NCBI GenBank assembly: GCA_011056825.1
Contig: DSBH01000126.1
Span: 1 to 7,355, forward strand
Length of the DNA stretch: 7,355 nt
Direction: 5' to 3'
Origin: Deltaproteobacteria bacterium
GTDB lineage: Bacteria; Desulfobacterota; Syntrophia; Syntrophales; UBA2210
Shown here: one piece after another, positions 6,593 to 7,355 of the stretch
Numbering within the stretch: the first letter of the stretch is position 1
How the letters are laid out: every line of letters begins with the position of its first letter
The notes under the pieces: generated by a model
Seen by the model: the letters and a program-made list of their open reading frames with translations, nothing else
Database searches by the model: none
Told to the model about the DNA's origin: nothing
Program-made: the position numbers and the translations under genes

Positions 6593-6646
6593 GAAAGTTA
6601 CTGTGAGCGGGTTCAGTCGATTGACGTGAGGAGTCGGAATTAACGG

Positions 6647-7355
6647 GTGAAACTGAACAGGTGGTTAAAGAACAGCGCCTTCGCGGAGAAGAACCTGTCG
6701 TACAAGCTGAATGTCATATTCGGCCTCTTTTTCCTGGTTCCCGTCTTTGGATTGTTGTATTTCGCCGTCAAATACGACATTCTTTCGGACGAGGCGCTTC
6801 CCTATTTTTTTATAATTCTTCTCGTCTTTTCGCTGCTTGGATTCACACTGCTGAGAGGTATTTTTGACCGCATTATCGGTATCTCACGGGAGGTGAAAAA
6901 ACACGTCTTCTCCGGAGACCAGACAGCGGAGGGGAAGGGGGAGTCGGACGAGCTGGAGAACATCGCCGATTCATTCGCGGCAATGGAGCGCCGCGCCGAT
7001 TCGGCATTTTCACGGCTCGAACGCAAGGTATCGGAAGTTTCCCTTCTCAAGGAATTGTCAGATCTCTGTTACGTGACCCTCGACTCGGAAGAGCTGCTTC
7101 ACATAACGCTGGAACGGGCGCTGAAGCTGGCCGACGCCGACATAGGATCGGTGATGATTTTCGAGGGCCGTGACCGGGATCATTTCGTGGTCAGGGCCAC
7201 CATCGGGCTGGGGGATCGCATCAGCATCGGCGACCGGGTTGATTTTGCCGCGAGTCTTGCCAGGTACGCCGTCATCAACAAGTCGCCGCTGGTTATTGAA
7301 GACATTGAAACCGACACCCGCTTCGGACGGATCAATCGACCCCAGTATGGAACAC
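6647..7355 (+). CDS. Membrane-bound GAF-domain signalling protein, N-terminal part (cut by window edge)
   Basis: The frame is open from GTG 6647 to the window end, giving 236 visible residues. Two membrane helices lie at about 23-41 (VIFGLFFLVPVFGLLYF) and 53-73 (YFFIILLVFSLLGFTLL), with only about 12 residues between them, so there is almost no periplasmic sensor. Residues about 74-145 form a HAMP-like or coiled-coil linker (DELENIADSFAAMERR; RLERKVSEVSLLKELSDL). A GAF domain starts near 148 (SEELLHITLERALKLADADIGSVMIF split across its first helix and strand) and continues through PLVIEDIETDTRFG at the edge. The output domain (histidine kinase, GGDEF, HD-GYP or other) lies beyond the window. 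An in-frame stop at 6641-6643 makes GTG 6647 the first possible start. GAGGAG is 13 bases upstream, farther than ideal. It follows the rubrerythrin gene by 100 bases and may be in the same transcript or separate. Confidence 0.8.
   Translation, partial: MKLNRWLKNSAFAEKNLSYKLNVIFGLFFLVPVFGLLYFAVKYDILSDEALPYFFIILLVFSLLGFTLLRGIFDRIIGISREVKKHVFSGDQTAEGKGESDELENIADSFAAMERRADSAFSRLERKVSEVSLLKELSDLCYVTLDSEELLHITLERALKLADADIGSVMIFEGRDRDHFVVRATIGLGDRISIGDRVDFAASLARYAVINKSPLVIEDIETDTRFGRINRPQYGT

Overview
The window reads as chromosomal DNA from an anaerobic bacterium. It is moderately GC-rich with dense, mostly ATG/GTG-started genes and clear Shine-Dalgarno sites in several places. The best guess is a Desulfobacterota-type (former Deltaproteobacteria) sulfate reducer or syntroph. 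This rests on the flavodiiron protein / rubredoxin / rubrerythrin set, which marks oxygen-sensitive metabolism, on the style of the GAF-domain proteins at both edges, and on the transglutaminase/ABC-2 gene set. It is an inference from gene content, not a sequence match.

Left half, minus strand. The window opens inside a gene whose first 119 codons (359 down to 1) encode a coiled-coil-like leader and a GAF domain, possibly the N-terminus of a GspE/PilB-type secretion ATPase. Upstream of it, and also on the minus strand, lies a three-gene unit transcribed from about 4415 down to 473. Its genes are a membrane-anchored transglutaminase-like protein with an intact Cys-His-Asp triad, an ABC ATPase, and a large polytopic ABC-2-type permease of about 12 membrane segments. 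The gaps are 81 and 4 bases, so the three look co-transcribed. I infer an exporter paired with an extracytoplasmic cysteine-hydrolase-like enzyme. Substrate and function are unknown, and this is the least explained system in the window.

Centre. Bases 4416-4606 separate the leftward and rightward units and are AT-rich in the middle. They probably hold divergent promoters.

Right half, plus strand. A compact rightward operon encodes a class A flavodiiron protein (GTG start, strong SD), a 52-residue rubredoxin, and a rubrerythrin. Together these form an oxygen/peroxide detoxification relay: rubredoxin carries electrons to the flavodiiron protein, which reduces O2 to water (or NO to N2O), and to rubrerythrin, which reduces H2O2. 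The rubrerythrin has Val where a canonical glutamate iron ligand would be expected.

Right edge. After a 100-base gap, a GTG-started gene runs off the end. Its 236 visible residues give two membrane helices, a HAMP-like/coiled-coil linker and a GAF domain, so it is a membrane signalling protein whose output domain is not visible.

No RNA genes, mobile elements, CRISPR arrays or attachment sites were recognised. No gene-free stretch exceeds 300 bases.
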